Translations under genes and position numbers: made by a program
Source: Novipirellula herctigrandis
Lineage (GTDB): Bacteria > Planctomycetota > Planctomycetia > Pirellulales > Pirellulaceae
Assembly (NCBI GenBank): GCA_007859835.1
Contig: SJPJ01000001.1
Coordinates: 5,740,426 to 5,804,425, forward strand
DNA: 64,000 nt
Direction of reading: 5' to 3'
The notes under the pieces: generated by a model
Told to the model about the DNA's origin: nothing
The model's database searches: none
What the model saw: only the letters and a program-made list of their open reading frames with translations
Shown here: in pieces, positions 1-9,170 of the stretch
Position numbering within the stretch: position 1 is the stretch's first letter
Layout of the letters: each line of letters begins with the position of its first letter

Positions 1-912
1 GGCAATGACCTTTTTGTCGCGACCGATACCAAACACAATCAATATTGGGTCAGCCAAGCCGATTCGGGCAATCCAGAGAACGTTTTAAAGGAAGGCTCGC
101 TTGTATACGGATGCGGTGCGGGACGAATGGGCGAACGACAAGGTAGTATGGGAATCGCGTCGGGTGACTTTGATCGAAATGGTTTTATCGACTTGCATGT
201 CACCAACTTTTGGAACCAACCCGCCGATTTGTTTATGCAATTGCCAACGGGATTATTTGGAAACAAGAATGCCAACCGCGGTTTATACAAAAACACACAT
301 CAAACGGTTGCATGGGGGACTCAAGCAGTTGACTTCGATCGAGACGGATGGCTCGACCTCGTGGTCTTAAATGGGCATGTCACCGACCATCGGCATTTGG
401 GCCAACCGCTTGAAATGGAACCTCAGTTGTTCGGCGGAAAGACCGATGGTTTTCATTTGATCGATCCGACAAGTTTAGGGGACCCCTACTGGGAGGACCC
501 AAAACTGGGGCGCATCGTTGTGAACCTCGATTGGAATGGTGATCGTCGAACCGACCTCGTGGTCAATCATCTCGAAGCCCCGGCCGCACTCTTGGAAAAT
601 CAAACCGAGGGTGGCGACAGCATCTCGTTTGAGTTGTCTGGAGTGACAAGTGAGCGAGATGCGATTGGTGCCAAACTATCGATTGAGTGCAACGATCTTC
701 ATTTGACTCAGTGGGTCACCGGCGGCGATGGGCTACTATGCACAAACGAGGCTGTCGTCGAGTTTGGACTAGGTAATGCTAGCGAAGCAACTGGGACGAT
801 CGATCGACTTAAAGTTCATTGGCCCTCGGGGCTCCAACAAATTTTCACTGCCCCCAAAGTGAATTGTCGCTACTTGATCGTGGAAGGCCAACCAACGCTT
901 TTCAAGCGTTAA
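1..912 (+). CDS. FG-GAP/VCBS repeat protein with ASPIC/UnbV domain, 3' part
   Basis: The frame is open from base 1, so the true start lies upstream; 303 residues are visible. Acidic repeats of the FG-GAP/VCBS type appear as GDFDRNGFIDLHV, VDFDRDGWLDLVV and LDWNGDRRTDLVV. They are the kind of Ca-binding blade edges found in integrin-like beta-propellers. The last 90 residues fit the ASPIC/UnbV domain, with AIGAKLSIE, GGDGLL and LKVHWPSGLQQIF. Such proteins are usually exported and are very numerous in planctomycetes, but their substrates are mostly unknown. The stop TAA is at 910-912 and is followed by T-rich DNA without a clear hairpin. Family assignment is firm; a specific function cannot be given. 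Confidence 0.88.
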   Translation, partial: GNDLFVATDTKHNQYWVSQADSGNPENVLKEGSLVYGCGAGRMGERQGSMGIASGDFDRNGFIDLHVTNFWNQPADLFMQLPTGLFGNKNANRGLYKNTHQTVAWGTQAVDFDRDGWLDLVVLNGHVTDHRHLGQPLEMEPQLFGGKTDGFHLIDPTSLGDPYWEDPKLGRIVVNLDWNGDRRTDLVVNHLEAPAALLENQTEGGDSISFELSGVTSERDAIGAKLSIECNDLHLTQWVTGGDGLLCTNEAVVEFGLGNASEATGTIDRLKVHWPSGLQQIFTAPKVNCRYLIVEGQPTLFKR

Positions 913-1390
913 GTTTTTTTCTTTTTTTCGATCGGTGACTGCGTTCCCCCCTAGAATCCAGGGTCTAGGCAGTTTGAGTGGAATAAATCGATCTTGACCC
1001 AGACTATCTATTCGATAGAATTCGTTGTCGAGGCAAGCTTGGTAAGGCAGGGAGACTCGGAGTTTCTTGTTGCTTGCGTTCTTTCCGCAGATTAGCGTTG
1101 AAATGTGCTAGTGCGGTAGAACAGGAAGTTTGCTAAGACAGGACTGGTGGTGAACGGTTGGGATAGTTGTGCATCGGATCGCACAGATGAAGGCCAACCC
1201 AAATTAACAAAACTTGACTAGCGAGTTTTGCTAGCAAAGTTCACCATTGCCCTTTTAAGGAGGCGTGCCGAGAGCAACTGTGACCCCATTCGGTGGGGCA
1301 CACGGTGTTGTTGTTAGGGATGTCGCTTCATAAGAGGCAAATACTACACATTTGGTAACGGCTAGTCGTGCAGGGAGGATGGTTTCTGCC
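913..1390. other. 478-bp intergenic region with one imperfect hairpin
   Basis: No gene is supported here. T-rich DNA follows the upstream stop. An imperfect inverted repeat lies at 1211-1241: AACTT-GA-CTAGC, a 7-base loop, then GCTAG-CA-AAGTT. It sits about 150 bp before the response-regulator start, so it could be an operator or a 5' leader hairpin. No T-run follows it, so it is not a typical terminator. Confidence 0.4.
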
Positions 1391-1978
1391 ATGACCAATA
1401 AAACGGTTTTCACAACAGGCGAAGCGGCCAAGATTTGTAAGGTCAGCCAGCAAACAATCATTCGTTGTTTCGACAACGGGTCGCTTAAGGGATTTCGTGT
1501 TCCTGGTAGCAAATTCCGTCGAATTCCACGTGAACAACTCTATCAGTTCATGCGTGATAACGGGATTCCTACCGATGCGCTTGAAAGCGGCAAGAAGAAG
1601 TTGCTGATCGTTGATGATGATCAAGATCTTGTTGAATTGATGAGCGATGGTTTCGAACGCGATGGTCGGTTTGATATTCGCACCGCCAACAATGGATTTG
1701 ACGCTGGGATGGGAGTGAAGGAGTTTCGCCCTGACTTGGTGATTCTCGATGTCATGCTTCCCGATATCAACGGCAAAGAGGTCTGCCAACGGGTCCGTAG
1801 TGATCCATCGTTAGATATGGTTAAGATTCTTTGTATTTCCGGTATGGTCGAACACAACAAGGTCGACGGCTTGAAAGCAGCGGGAGCGAACGATTTTATG
1901 CAGAAACCGTTTGCGATCGAAGATTTAATCAGTCGATCGTGCGATTTACTCGAAATCGAACGCGGTGTCATCGGCTAG
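1391..1978 (+). CDS. HTH (excisionase/MerR-like) - receiver domain response regulator
   Basis: This 195-residue protein has a DNA-binding domain before its receiver domain, the reverse of the usual OmpR or NarL order. Residues 5-57 (FTTGEAAKICKVSQQTIIRC then FRVPGSKFRRIPREQL) match the helix-turn-helix of excisionase/HTH_17 proteins. Residues 70-190 form a receiver with acidic residues D75-D77, phosphoacceptor D120 in LVILDVMLPD, S150 and K172 in MQKPFA. ATG 1391 is chosen over the upstream 1352 ATG because the HTH fold begins directly after it. The histidine kinase gene follows 64 bp downstream, so the two probably form a two-component pair. The target genes cannot be told from the sequence. 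Confidence 0.85.
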   Translation: MTNKTVFTTGEAAKICKVSQQTIIRCFDNGSLKGFRVPGSKFRRIPREQLYQFMRDNGIPTDALESGKKKLLIVDDDQDLVELMSDGFERDGRFDIRTANNGFDAGMGVKEFRPDLVILDVMLPDINGKEVCQRVRSDPSLDMVKILCISGMVEHNKVDGLKAAGANDFMQKPFAIEDLISRSCDLLEIERGVIG

Positions 1979-1998
1979 ATCGACTTGAGTCGATCTTT
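1977..1998 (+). terminator. Short perfect hairpin overlapping the regulator stop codon
   Basis: AGATCGACT at 1977-1985 pairs with AGTCGATCT at 1988-1996 across a two-base centre, and TTT follows. The 9-bp stem begins inside the TAG stop at 1976-1978. The T-run is short, so it may be a weak attenuator between the regulator and kinase genes, or an mRNA-stabilising hairpin. Confidence 0.35.
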
Positions 1999-2042
1999 GA
2001 AAGAGTTTTAAGGCCCCGAGTGACCTGCTGAGGACTGCAACG

Positions 2043-3269
2043 ATGCGTTTGCTACCATGCCTGCGCTTCGGTTCAAACCGATGGTGGTTACCGAGGTCAT
2101 ATGAGTCGACCGAGATGATTGCGGAACTGCTCATCGGCCGTAACATCGGCGAGAGCAATCTGAAAAGAACCGCGGCTTGTCTACGTGAGGACCCACCGCT
2201 GTTCTTGTTCGCCGCGGTTTCTAGCGGATCTCTCAGTGGATCACAATGCGTGACTCTTGCGGACTTGGCAGTTTGGTTGACAGACAACGTCTCGGGAGTA
2301 TTTGCCAATAGCGATGCGTTTCTAGGCGCGCCCGTCCTCACGGAAGCACAACAACGTCGATGGAGCGAACTCTATGGCTTTTTCAAAACGTTGCCACAGA
2401 ATCGCTGGATTGCCGAGGGGCATCTATGGCTTGAAGTTTCCGGAACCGCTGTGCCAACCGAATGGCGCGAACAATGGCCATCGATCACTTTCGAAGCAGA
2501 AACCTATCGCGACGAAGTGCCCTTTCCATCGGCGGACGTGCTTCAGCAACTCGCTCGCAAGATGCAGCATCTCGATTGTATCGAACGATCATTTGACCGC
2601 CGGCTTCACAAGAGTAAGTTGGCTGCGCTGAAGCAGCTCACTTATGGACTTAGCCACGAAATCAATAATCCGTTGGCAAATATTTCCACACGTGCGCAGC
2701 AATTACAGCGTGACGAAGTTGATCCACGTCGGCAACAAACACTGCAAAAGATTGTCAATCAAGTTTATCGCGCTCACGAGATGATTGCGGACTTGATGTT
2801 CTATTCCAACCCGCCTCAGCCGCAAATGGTTAAATGCGATTTGAATGGACTCGTCGTTTCGGTAACCGACGAATTTGAGGGTGAATTGGAGCGACTATCG
2901 ATACGGCTTGAGACGCAAACTAGCCGAGAACCGGTTACGGTTGACGCGGACTCCGAAATGATTGGCGAAGCATTGCGGGTTCTGTTGCGAAACTCGATTG
3001 ATGCGATTGGCAACGATGGAACCATTGTCGCTTCGGTGGTAAGGGACGACGATCGCGTGATGATCCATGTTGCTGACAGCGGACCGGGGCTATCTCGTCA
3101 GGCACGCCAGCATGCTTTTGATCCTTACTTTAGCGGTCGCGAAGCGGGGCGCGGTCTCGGGCTTGGGCTTTGCCGAGCGTACCGAATTGCAAAAATGCAT
3201 CACGCCGAAATTACGTTGGCTGGTGGTCCGGTAGGCTGTGTCGCAACGATTTCATTTTCGTGGTCCTAA
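2043..3269 (+). CDS. Sensor histidine kinase
   Basis: The 408-residue protein has the HisKA and HATPase_c core. The H-box is LSHEINNPLANI with the phosphorylated His near residue 205. The N-box is LLRNSIDAI (Asn 317), G1 is DSGPGL (345-350) and the G2 region is GRGLGLGL (369-376). No transmembrane segment is visible in the first 190 residues, so it is probably a soluble, cytoplasmic sensor with an unassigned N-terminal domain. It lies 64 bp after the HTH-receiver gene on the same strand and is its likely kinase. The start at 2043 is the first Met; Met 25 at 2115 is an alternative. Confidence 0.88.
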   Translation: MRLLPCLRFGSNRWWLPRSYESTEMIAELLIGRNIGESNLKRTAACLREDPPLFLFAAVSSGSLSGSQCVTLADLAVWLTDNVSGVFANSDAFLGAPVLTEAQQRRWSELYGFFKTLPQNRWIAEGHLWLEVSGTAVPTEWREQWPSITFEAETYRDEVPFPSADVLQQLARKMQHLDCIERSFDRRLHKSKLAALKQLTYGLSHEINNPLANISTRAQQLQRDEVDPRRQQTLQKIVNQVYRAHEMIADLMFYSNPPQPQMVKCDLNGLVVSVTDEFEGELERLSIRLETQTSREPVTVDADSEMIGEALRVLLRNSIDAIGNDGTIVASVVRDDDRVMIHVADSGPGLSRQARQHAFDPYFSGREAGRGLGLGLCRAYRIAKMHHAEITLAGGPVGCVATISFSWS

Positions 3270-3293
3270 CGCGCTGGTAAGCTTGATGGACCG

Positions 3294-3758
3294 TTAAATG
3301 GAATTTCGATGCCAAAAATAGCACCGGAATATTAGGTAAATCAAAAAACAAGCCCACGTGCACTCGGCGAACAGGACGCCCAAAAAAAGTATCGTCCATG
3401 TTATCGGCCAAGGACCACCATTCCATAAAAGGGTTAGAAAGCCCAAGCCGAAGACAAGAGCATAGATTCCACATAGAACCGATGTCCATGGAAATCGACG
3501 AAACGAGCGTTTGTTGAGGTCCATGCCAATCGATGCAATCGCGATTGCAAAAACATCGATTGTGAGCCCGGCGCTGAAGAGCAGCGGGATGAATTGCTGG
3601 ATAAATTGGAAAACTCCAAACGCTTTTAGATGCCAAGCGGTTCGACTCACAAGTTCGTCTGGCAGAAGCGTATCTCGCTCATCCGGCGCAGAAGCTTCTT
3701 GATCGGTAAATTCCCGCGGCGGTTGGTACGGGTTGGTCACAATGCGTTCGGTTCTCAT
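3294..3758 (-). CDS. Small membrane protein with N-terminal NPYQPP motif
   Basis: The product is 154 residues. It begins MRTERIVTNPYQPPREF, a cytosolic NPYxxP-type lead-in common in hypothetical planctomycete membrane proteins. Three or four hydrophobic segments follow, at roughly residues 47-75, 92-113 and 117-147. No catalytic motif is visible. It is convergent with the histidine kinase (24-bp gap) and divergent from gatA. It is a recognisable type of protein, but no function can be assigned. Confidence 0.6.
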   Translation of the reverse strand: MRTERIVTNPYQPPREFTDQEASAPDERDTLLPDELVSRTAWHLKAFGVFQFIQQFIPLLFSAGLTIDVFAIAIASIGMDLNKRSFRRFPWTSVLCGIYALVFGLGFLTLLWNGGPWPITWTILFLGVLFAECTWACFLIYLIFRCYFWHRNSI

Positions 3759-3990
3759 TCCGTGGTCCAGGGGAATTCTGCGTCAGGGGGGCAATCGGTT
3801 GGTTGTCCCGAAACCCGAAGCGTGGTCGACTTTTTTGAAACCACGTTCTTTCGAGTCTGTCGTCGATTCGCAGCCTTTCATCATATCCATTCGGGCGCCG
3901 ATTCATGCCCGGTAGCCGATGCGTGGGCAATCTTCAATAATCTGGTCTGTTCCAACCCAATTACCCAACTCGCAACCCTCGCAAAAAACC

Positions 3991-5481
3991 ATGCTTGATT
4001 CCGCTGCGGAATTACTGCGATTGCAGGAAAACGGCGACCTGACCGCTGTTGAAATCACTGAGAAATCGCTTTCGGCTATCGAATCGTCGGAAAAATCGAT
4101 CAATGCGTTCACTCACGTGGCTGCTGAAAAGGCGATCGAAACGGCACGACGTGTTGACGCGAAACGGGCCGCTGGGGAACCGCTCGGACCATTGGCGGGC
4201 ATCCCAGTCGCCGTGAAGGATGTTCTGTGTACGTCCGATATGCCAACCACCTGCTCGTCGCGGATGCTAAAGGATTTCCTTCCACCGTATGACGCGACGG
4301 TGGTCGAAAAACTGCGAGTCGCCGATGCCGTGATCATTGGCAAGACGAACATGGATGAGTTCGCAATGGGTGCCAGTACGGAAACCAGTGCATTCGGAGT
4401 GACGCGAAACCCATGGGATACCGATCGAACCCCGGGGGGCAGCAGTGGTGGGGCGGCGGCCTGTGTGGCGGCGGGAAATGTGCCACTAAGTCTCGGCAGC
4501 GACACGGGGGGATCGATTCGTCAACCCGCAGCATTCTGTGGCATCACGGGGTTGAAACCGACCTATGGGCGTGTCAGCCGATACGGATTGGTTGCATTCG
4601 CGAGCAGTCTCGACCAAGTTGGCCCGATGGCATGGTCGGTGCCGGATGTGGCATTGTTGCTGCAAGCGATTGCCGGGTTCGAGCCTCGCGATTCCACGTC
4701 GCTCAACCAGTACGTACCGAACTACTCGGAGATTTTACAAACCACCGACCTGCGTGGATTAAAGATTGGCATTCTAAGCGAGTCATCCGAAACCGAGGCT
4801 CTCGATCCTGCGATTCGCAAAGCGGTCCAAGACGCTGGGGAGGTCTTTCGATCCTGCGGCGCTGAACTCGTCGAAGTCAACTTGCCACATAGTGAATACT
4901 GGGTTCCGACGTATTACGTGATCGCACCGTGCGAAGCGAGTAGCAATCTATCTCGCTACGATGGTGCCCACTACGGTCATCGCACCGAATCGATTGATAC
5001 CGGCAGCGAACATGGGCCGCTTGTTTCCGCTTATTGTCGAAGTCGTGACGAAGGTTTTGGGGCCGAAGTCAAACGCCGAATCATGGTCGGTACTTACGCA
5101 TTAAGCGAAGGCTATGCGGACAAGTATTACAACCAAGCGTTGAAAGTGCGTCGATTGATCAAAGGCGACTTTGACAATGCTTTTACACAGTGCGACTTGT
5201 TGCTCGGCCCCGTGACCCCGTCGCCCGCCTTTCGCATTGGAGAGAAGGTCGACGATCCAATCCAAATGTACTTGTGCGATTTGTTCACCGTCGGTGCCAA
5301 CTTGGCTGGTTTACCAGCGATCTCACTTCCGGGAGGCTCGGATTCCAAGGGGTTGCCGATCGGCATCCAATTGCAAGCACCTGTACTCGAAGAATCGCGA
5401 TTGCTGTTTGCGGCGGGTGCCTTCCAAACTGCGACTGATCATCACAAACAACGTCCTCAACCGCTCACCGAAACGAAGTAA
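3991..5481 (+). CDS. gatA: Asp-tRNA(Asn)/Glu-tRNA(Gln) amidotransferase subunit A
   Basis: GatA is the amidase subunit that releases ammonia from glutamine for transamidation of Glu-tRNA(Gln) and/or Asp-tRNA(Asn). The 496-residue protein has the amidase-signature triad: Lys 76 in PVAVKD, Ser 151 in TPGGSSGGAAA and Ser 175 in SDTGGSIRQPA, close to the usual GatA numbering. The start at ATG 3991 gives the normal N-terminus (LDSAAELLRLQENGDLTAVEI); upstream in-frame sequence looks non-coding. gatB follows after 10 bp. No gatC-sized reading frame with GatC features is seen on either side, so the third subunit must be encoded elsewhere. Confidence 0.97.
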   Translation: MLDSAAELLRLQENGDLTAVEITEKSLSAIESSEKSINAFTHVAAEKAIETARRVDAKRAAGEPLGPLAGIPVAVKDVLCTSDMPTTCSSRMLKDFLPPYDATVVEKLRVADAVIIGKTNMDEFAMGASTETSAFGVTRNPWDTDRTPGGSSGGAAACVAAGNVPLSLGSDTGGSIRQPAAFCGITGLKPTYGRVSRYGLVAFASSLDQVGPMAWSVPDVALLLQAIAGFEPRDSTSLNQYVPNYSEILQTTDLRGLKIGILSESSETEALDPAIRKAVQDAGEVFRSCGAELVEVNLPHSEYWVPTYYVIAPCEASSNLSRYDGAHYGHRTESIDTGSEHGPLVSAYCRSRDEGFGAEVKRRIMVGTYALSEGYADKYYNQALKVRRLIKGDFDNAFTQCDLLLGPVTPSPAFRIGEKVDDPIQMYLCDLFTVGANLAGLPAISLPGGSDSKGLPIGIQLQAPVLEESRLLFAAGAFQTATDHHKQRPQPLTETK

Positions 5482-5491
5482 AAAAGCGGCC

Positions 5492-6961
5492 ATGTCTAAA
5501 CACGAAATCACCACGATCATTGGACTTGAAGTCCACGTTCAACTCAAAACGAAAACCAAGCTGTTCTGCAGTTGCAGTGCGGCGTTTGGTGCGCCGCCCA
5601 ATACGCAAGTTTGTCCGGTTTGCCTCGGGCTTCCCGGGGCATTGCCGGTAATGAACGAAGAGGCGATCGAATTGGCAATTCGGGCTGGGTTGGCGATCAA
5701 TTGTTCCATTCCACCGATGACCAAATGGGACCGCAAGCAGTACTTTTATCCGGACCTGCCAAAAGGTTATCAAATCAGCCAATTTGATTTACCGATCTGC
5801 GCCGATGGCTACTTGGAAATCACCGATCCCGAGGATCCCGATTCGATCCGACACATTGGAATCATCCGCGCTCATTTGGAAGAAGATGCCGGAAAGAGCA
5901 TGCACGATGAGCAAACGGGAAAGAGTGATACGCGGATCGATTTGAATCGTTGTGGAACACCTCTGCTTGAAATCGTTAGTCAGCCTGATCTTCGATCGGC
6001 AGCCGAAGTGAAAGAGTATTTAACGCAACTTAAGCTCATCTTGACGCATTTGGATGTTTCGGATTGCGAGATGCAAGAGGGAAGTTTGCGGGTCGACGCG
6101 AACGTGAATTTGCACATCCGTTTCGACGGAAAGAAAATCGCCACGCCGATCGTCGAAGTGAAAAACATGAATAGTTTTCGCGCCGTCGAGCGGGCACTCG
6201 AGTATGAAATCGAGCGTCAATATGCGGATTGGGAAGTCGATGGATTGACGATCGAAGACAATCCGAAAACCACGCGTGGATGGGATGATGTCAAGGAACG
6301 GACGTTTGTCCAACGCGAAAAAGAAGAATCGGCCGACTATCGTTACTTCCCGGATCCAGATTTGTTGCCGATTCGAATTCCAGCAGAGCGAGTCGAAGAA
6401 CTTCGTCAATCGCTCGGCGAATTGCCGCGAGAGACCTTTGCTCGACTGCAATCTCAGCATGGGCTCAAACCGTACGATGCCGACGTGATCGTCAACCAAG
6501 GCCCTGCGATGATCGCTTATTATGAACGAGTCTCGGAGCTTAGCGGGGATGCGAAGCGAGCGAGTTCATGGATTCAACAAGATGTGATGCGGACCTTGAA
6601 GGACCGCGACGTTTCGATCGATGATTTTTTGGTAACCAGTGTGCAATTGGGTGAATTGCTAAAACGTGTTTCGGATGGACAACTCGACAACACTCGAGCA
6701 CGCGACGTCTTCAGTTATTTACTTGAGAAAGAATCAACCGTCGAACAAGCGATTGCGGCGCTGGGGATCGAGCAAGTCGATAGCAGCGAGATTGATGCGT
6801 TATGCCAAGCACTACTCGATGCGAATCCTGCGGTAGTTGACGACGTGCGAGGCGGTAAAGTACAGGCCGTGGGCTCGCTAATCGGCCAAGCGAAAAAGAA
6901 AAATCCGAATGCCAATCCACAGCAGGTACGCGAAACGCTTCTGCGATTGATCGGAAAATAG
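5492..6961 (+). CDS. gatB: Asp-tRNA(Asn)/Glu-tRNA(Gln) amidotransferase subunit B
   Basis: GatB binds the mischarged tRNA, activates its side-chain carboxylate with ATP and receives ammonia from GatA. The 489-residue protein opens with ITTIIGLEVHVQLKTKTKLF, then CSCSAAFGAPPNTQVCPVC with the metal-binding cysteines and LGLPGALPVMN. It ends with the tRNA-contacting tail domain (GKVQAVGSLIGQAKKKNPNA). ATG 5492 is chosen because the conserved N-terminus starts here; the longer open frame overlaps gatA. It lies 10 bp after gatA and 1 bp before the NYN nuclease gene, which indicates one operon. Confidence 0.97.
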   Translation: MSKHEITTIIGLEVHVQLKTKTKLFCSCSAAFGAPPNTQVCPVCLGLPGALPVMNEEAIELAIRAGLAINCSIPPMTKWDRKQYFYPDLPKGYQISQFDLPICADGYLEITDPEDPDSIRHIGIIRAHLEEDAGKSMHDEQTGKSDTRIDLNRCGTPLLEIVSQPDLRSAAEVKEYLTQLKLILTHLDVSDCEMQEGSLRVDANVNLHIRFDGKKIATPIVEVKNMNSFRAVERALEYEIERQYADWEVDGLTIEDNPKTTRGWDDVKERTFVQREKEESADYRYFPDPDLLPIRIPAERVEELRQSLGELPRETFARLQSQHGLKPYDADVIVNQGPAMIAYYERVSELSGDAKRASSWIQQDVMRTLKDRDVSIDDFLVTSVQLGELLKRVSDGQLDNTRARDVFSYLLEKESTVEQAIAALGIEQVDSSEIDALCQALLDANPAVVDDVRGGKVQAVGSLIGQAKKKNPNANPQQVRETLLRLIGK

Positions 6962-6962
6962 G

Positions 6963-7523
6963 ATGTCGCTTCTGCTGATCCTCGATGGCTACAACGTCAT
7001 CGCTCCGGTAGCCGGACCGGGTAGACGGCCCGACGCAAATTGGTTGAAGCGGGAACGTGAACAGCTAATTCGGCGGTTGTGTGAACATCTACCAGAGAGC
7101 GTTCGCAATCAGACTGTAGTGGTGTTTGACGCCTCGCGTCCGCCGCCCAACCGCGAGAGTCGGTACGCGGTCAATGGTGTGGAGATTGAATTCGCGGTTG
7201 AGCAACCCGAAGCGGATGATTTGATTGAAGAACGAATCGCTCAGCATTCGTCACCGAAGCAATTGGCGGTTGTTTCGTCAGATCACCGCATCCAAGAGGC
7301 TGCGAAACGCCGTGGCGCGATCGCGTTTGATTCTCAAGAATGGCTTGATGACTTGCTCGATGGGAAGCTTCATCTAGCCGTCCCAATCCGAGCCGAATCG
7401 AACGGGGCAGGGCAGGGCGGGTCCCAGGTAAACGACTCGTCATCATCTTCTGGGAAGCCCAAGGGGGGCGTTCCCAAAGCCGAGGTCGATGATTGGTTGC
7501 GAGAATTCGGCTTTGATCAGTAG
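6963..7523 (+). CDS. YacP-like NYN-domain ribonuclease
   Basis: The 186-residue protein matches the YacP/Rae1 NYN family, PIN-like metal-dependent RNases. Acidic active-site candidates are Asp 8 in LLILDGYNVI, the Asp in VVVFDAS, the EADDLIEERI segment and VVSSDHRIQ with RRGA following. The start is 1 bp after the gatB stop, so translation is probably coupled. Residues after about 140 form a Gly/Ser-rich linker that contains a copy of the dispersed G-rich repeat (7404-7421), read as NGAGQGGSQ, followed by a conserved-looking tail WLREFGF. The IS element begins 5 bp after its stop without damaging it. In Bacillus, Rae1 acts on ribosome-bound mRNA; whether this one does is unknown. Confidence 0.85.
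   Translation: MSLLLILDGYNVIAPVAGPGRRPDANWLKREREQLIRRLCEHLPESVRNQTVVVFDASRPPPNRESRYAVNGVEIEFAVEQPEADDLIEERIAQHSSPKQLAVVSSDHRIQEAAKRRGAIAFDSQEWLDDLLDGKLHLAVPIRAESNGAGQGGSQVNDSSSSSGKPKGGVPKAEVDDWLREFGFDQ
7404..7421 (+). repeat. Dispersed G-rich micro-repeat, four G-runs
   Basis: GGGGCAGGGCAGGGCGGG has four G-runs with loops of one or two bases, so a G-quadruplex is possible. It lies within the linker of the NYN nuclease gene. It is the longest uninterrupted copy of a motif also seen at 10157, 14896, 16426, 19337, 20553, 23973, 24886, 27348, 32476, 34766 and 52338. Confidence 0.6.
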
Positions 7524-7528
7524 CCTAG

Positions 7529-7541
7529 CTGGACAGCGCCA
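7529..7541 (+). repeat. IS left terminal inverted repeat
   Basis: CTGGACAGCGCCA, the perfect inverse of 9158-9170. It is 23 bp outside the end of the transposase frame (7565). The adjacent CTAG at 7525-7528 is the left target duplication. Confidence 0.9.
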
Positions 7542-7564
7542 GTTTGATGTTATTGGTTATAGTT

Positions 7565-9030
7565 TCACGCGGATTTTGGCTCGACGCTTTTGATTTGACC
7601 GGGGTCGATTCCAAGGTCATGACAGTCAGCGATACGTTTCTTACGATGGCAACGACTTGCTTCCGCGTTACGACGTTGATGGTAGCTGATTCGGAGACGC
7701 TCTGCTTCGTACTGCTCATCTCGAAGTCGCTTGGGAAGACCGATGCAGCGGATCACCACATCGGCCGCCCGTCGAACCTGTTCAAGCGTCAGACGCTCAG
7801 CGTCGGTGACGACCTCCGTGCGGCACAGACGATGACGAACCCGGGCACAGAACAATTGGCTGACGATCGCCACGATCATGTGACGATGAACGCAGTCCCA
7901 TCCACGGCATTCAAAGTGATCCCAGCCTAATTCCTCTTTGGCTTCGCGAAAGCACGCTTCCACCTTCCAGCGTCCGAACGCAATTCGCAGCAACTCGCGA
8001 ACCGTCCATCCATCACGGCCTGGAATTCGATTGCTGATGAAGTACTTTACTTCTCCGGTGCGAACGTTCTTGGCAACGATCAATGTGCATTGCGAGCTGA
8101 CCAAGCGACCGTCGTGAGTCTTGCGATGGACGATATGCCAGCGAACTTCCCAAATCTCGGGCCCCTTATGCGAGTCCCGTGTGCGGTAACGCTGCGGTGT
8201 TTGCGAGGCCAGGCCGGGCGAGTACTTGGCCAAGTTCTGCACTTGGCAAGCCTTCGAGTCGCTGGTGGCCAAGCGAGGGTATTTCTTTTGCCGCCTCTTG
8301 GTCTTTTGCCTCGATTTTCGCAGCACTTTTGGCTTCCGCGCCCATGCCCGAAAGTTCGGCGGTACTTCGCCAACGAATGCCTGTTTGCGCTCGTCGAGCC
8401 CATCGAGAAACTTCCCGTCACGACCGTAAAGTTCATCAAACGTCCAGGCTTTGACGGTGATGCCATCGGCCATTGCCTGGTCGATCAGCACCAAGGCGAT
8501 CTGCGGCTTGGTCAGAAACTGGGCCTCGTCAGGGACATGAGTTTTTTTCGGCGCGCGGTGTCGTTGGCCCAGTCTTCGGGCAAGTACGTTCGGGCGGCGA
8601 TCAGGCACTGGAAAGTCGCTGTGGCAAACGATAGAGCGACGTTGACAACCGCGTTTTCAACTTTGCCGCGATTGCCGTTGTATTGTCGTTTGACTCCGAC
8701 GGTTTCCTTGCCGGCTTTGGCCGTACCGGTTTCGTCGATCACTCCGATGGCCTGCGGGTCGGCCTGTTCGCGGACGATCACGTTGCGGCATCGCTGGAGT
8801 ACTTCGTCGTGGTCCCACTTGATGGACTCGAGGAATCGTTGGAGCGTTCGCGGTGCAATGCCTTGTTTCAAAGCAATCGCTTCGACGTTCTTTCGCTGCA
8901 GTTCCGAGAGCAGTCCGCGAACATACGCGGCAAACAGCCTTCGGCCTTTGACGCCGTGGAAACAATCGGCAAAGATGGCGAGAAATTGGGCGAGCATCTT
9001 TCCGAGCGATGCGATATCCTGTAGTGACAT
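7565..9030 (-). CDS. IS701-like DDE transposase, two frames joined by -1 frameshift
   Basis: The first frame (9030 to 8512, 172 aa alone) holds the N-terminal helical region (SLGKMLAQFLAIFADCF) and the first catalytic Asp in GVIDETGTAKAG. The second frame (open to 7565) holds the second Asp region (TFDELYG) and the Glu helix KVEACFREAKEELGWDHFE. The frames join at RRKK/THVPDE, where the protein family reads continuously. The junction lies on seven A residues (T at 8542-8548 on the plus strand). A -1 slip there gives a 488-residue protein, the expected size. ATG 9030 is preceded by a plausible ribosome site, and the upstream 9105 ATG is less likely. Either frameshifting is programmed or the copy is inactivated. 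Confidence 0.88.
8542..8548 (-). promoter_or_regulatory. A-AAA-AAA slippery heptamer in the transposase gene
   Basis: On the coding strand the zero-frame codons are CGA AAA AAA CTC, so the heptamer A AAA AAA is in the exact register for tandem -1 slippage. The -1 frame continues as AAA AAA ACT CAT and runs into the second half of the transposase. If no slip occurs, translation ends at 8512. Confidence 0.7.
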
Positions 9031-9157
9031 AGAGGCGACCTTCCGTGGTTTCGTCGTGAAACAATTAGCACACGGAGGGTCGTTTCTTTTTGACTCCCAA
9101 GTCAAGCGAGATAACTCGCGGCACAGTCACAACTTACGAAATCAGGAAGCCACGAAG

Positions 9158-9170
9158 TGGCGCTGTCCAG
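9158..9170 (-). repeat. IS right terminal inverted repeat
   Basis: TGGCGCTGTCCAG, the perfect inverse of 7529-7541. This is the transposase-start end. CTAG at 9171-9174 is the right target duplication and supplies the purB stop codon. Confidence 0.9.

Noticed and set aside
3759-3990. Possible gatC gene upstream of gatA
   Set aside because: No frame in this 232-bp region has GatC features; gatC is assumed to be elsewhere.
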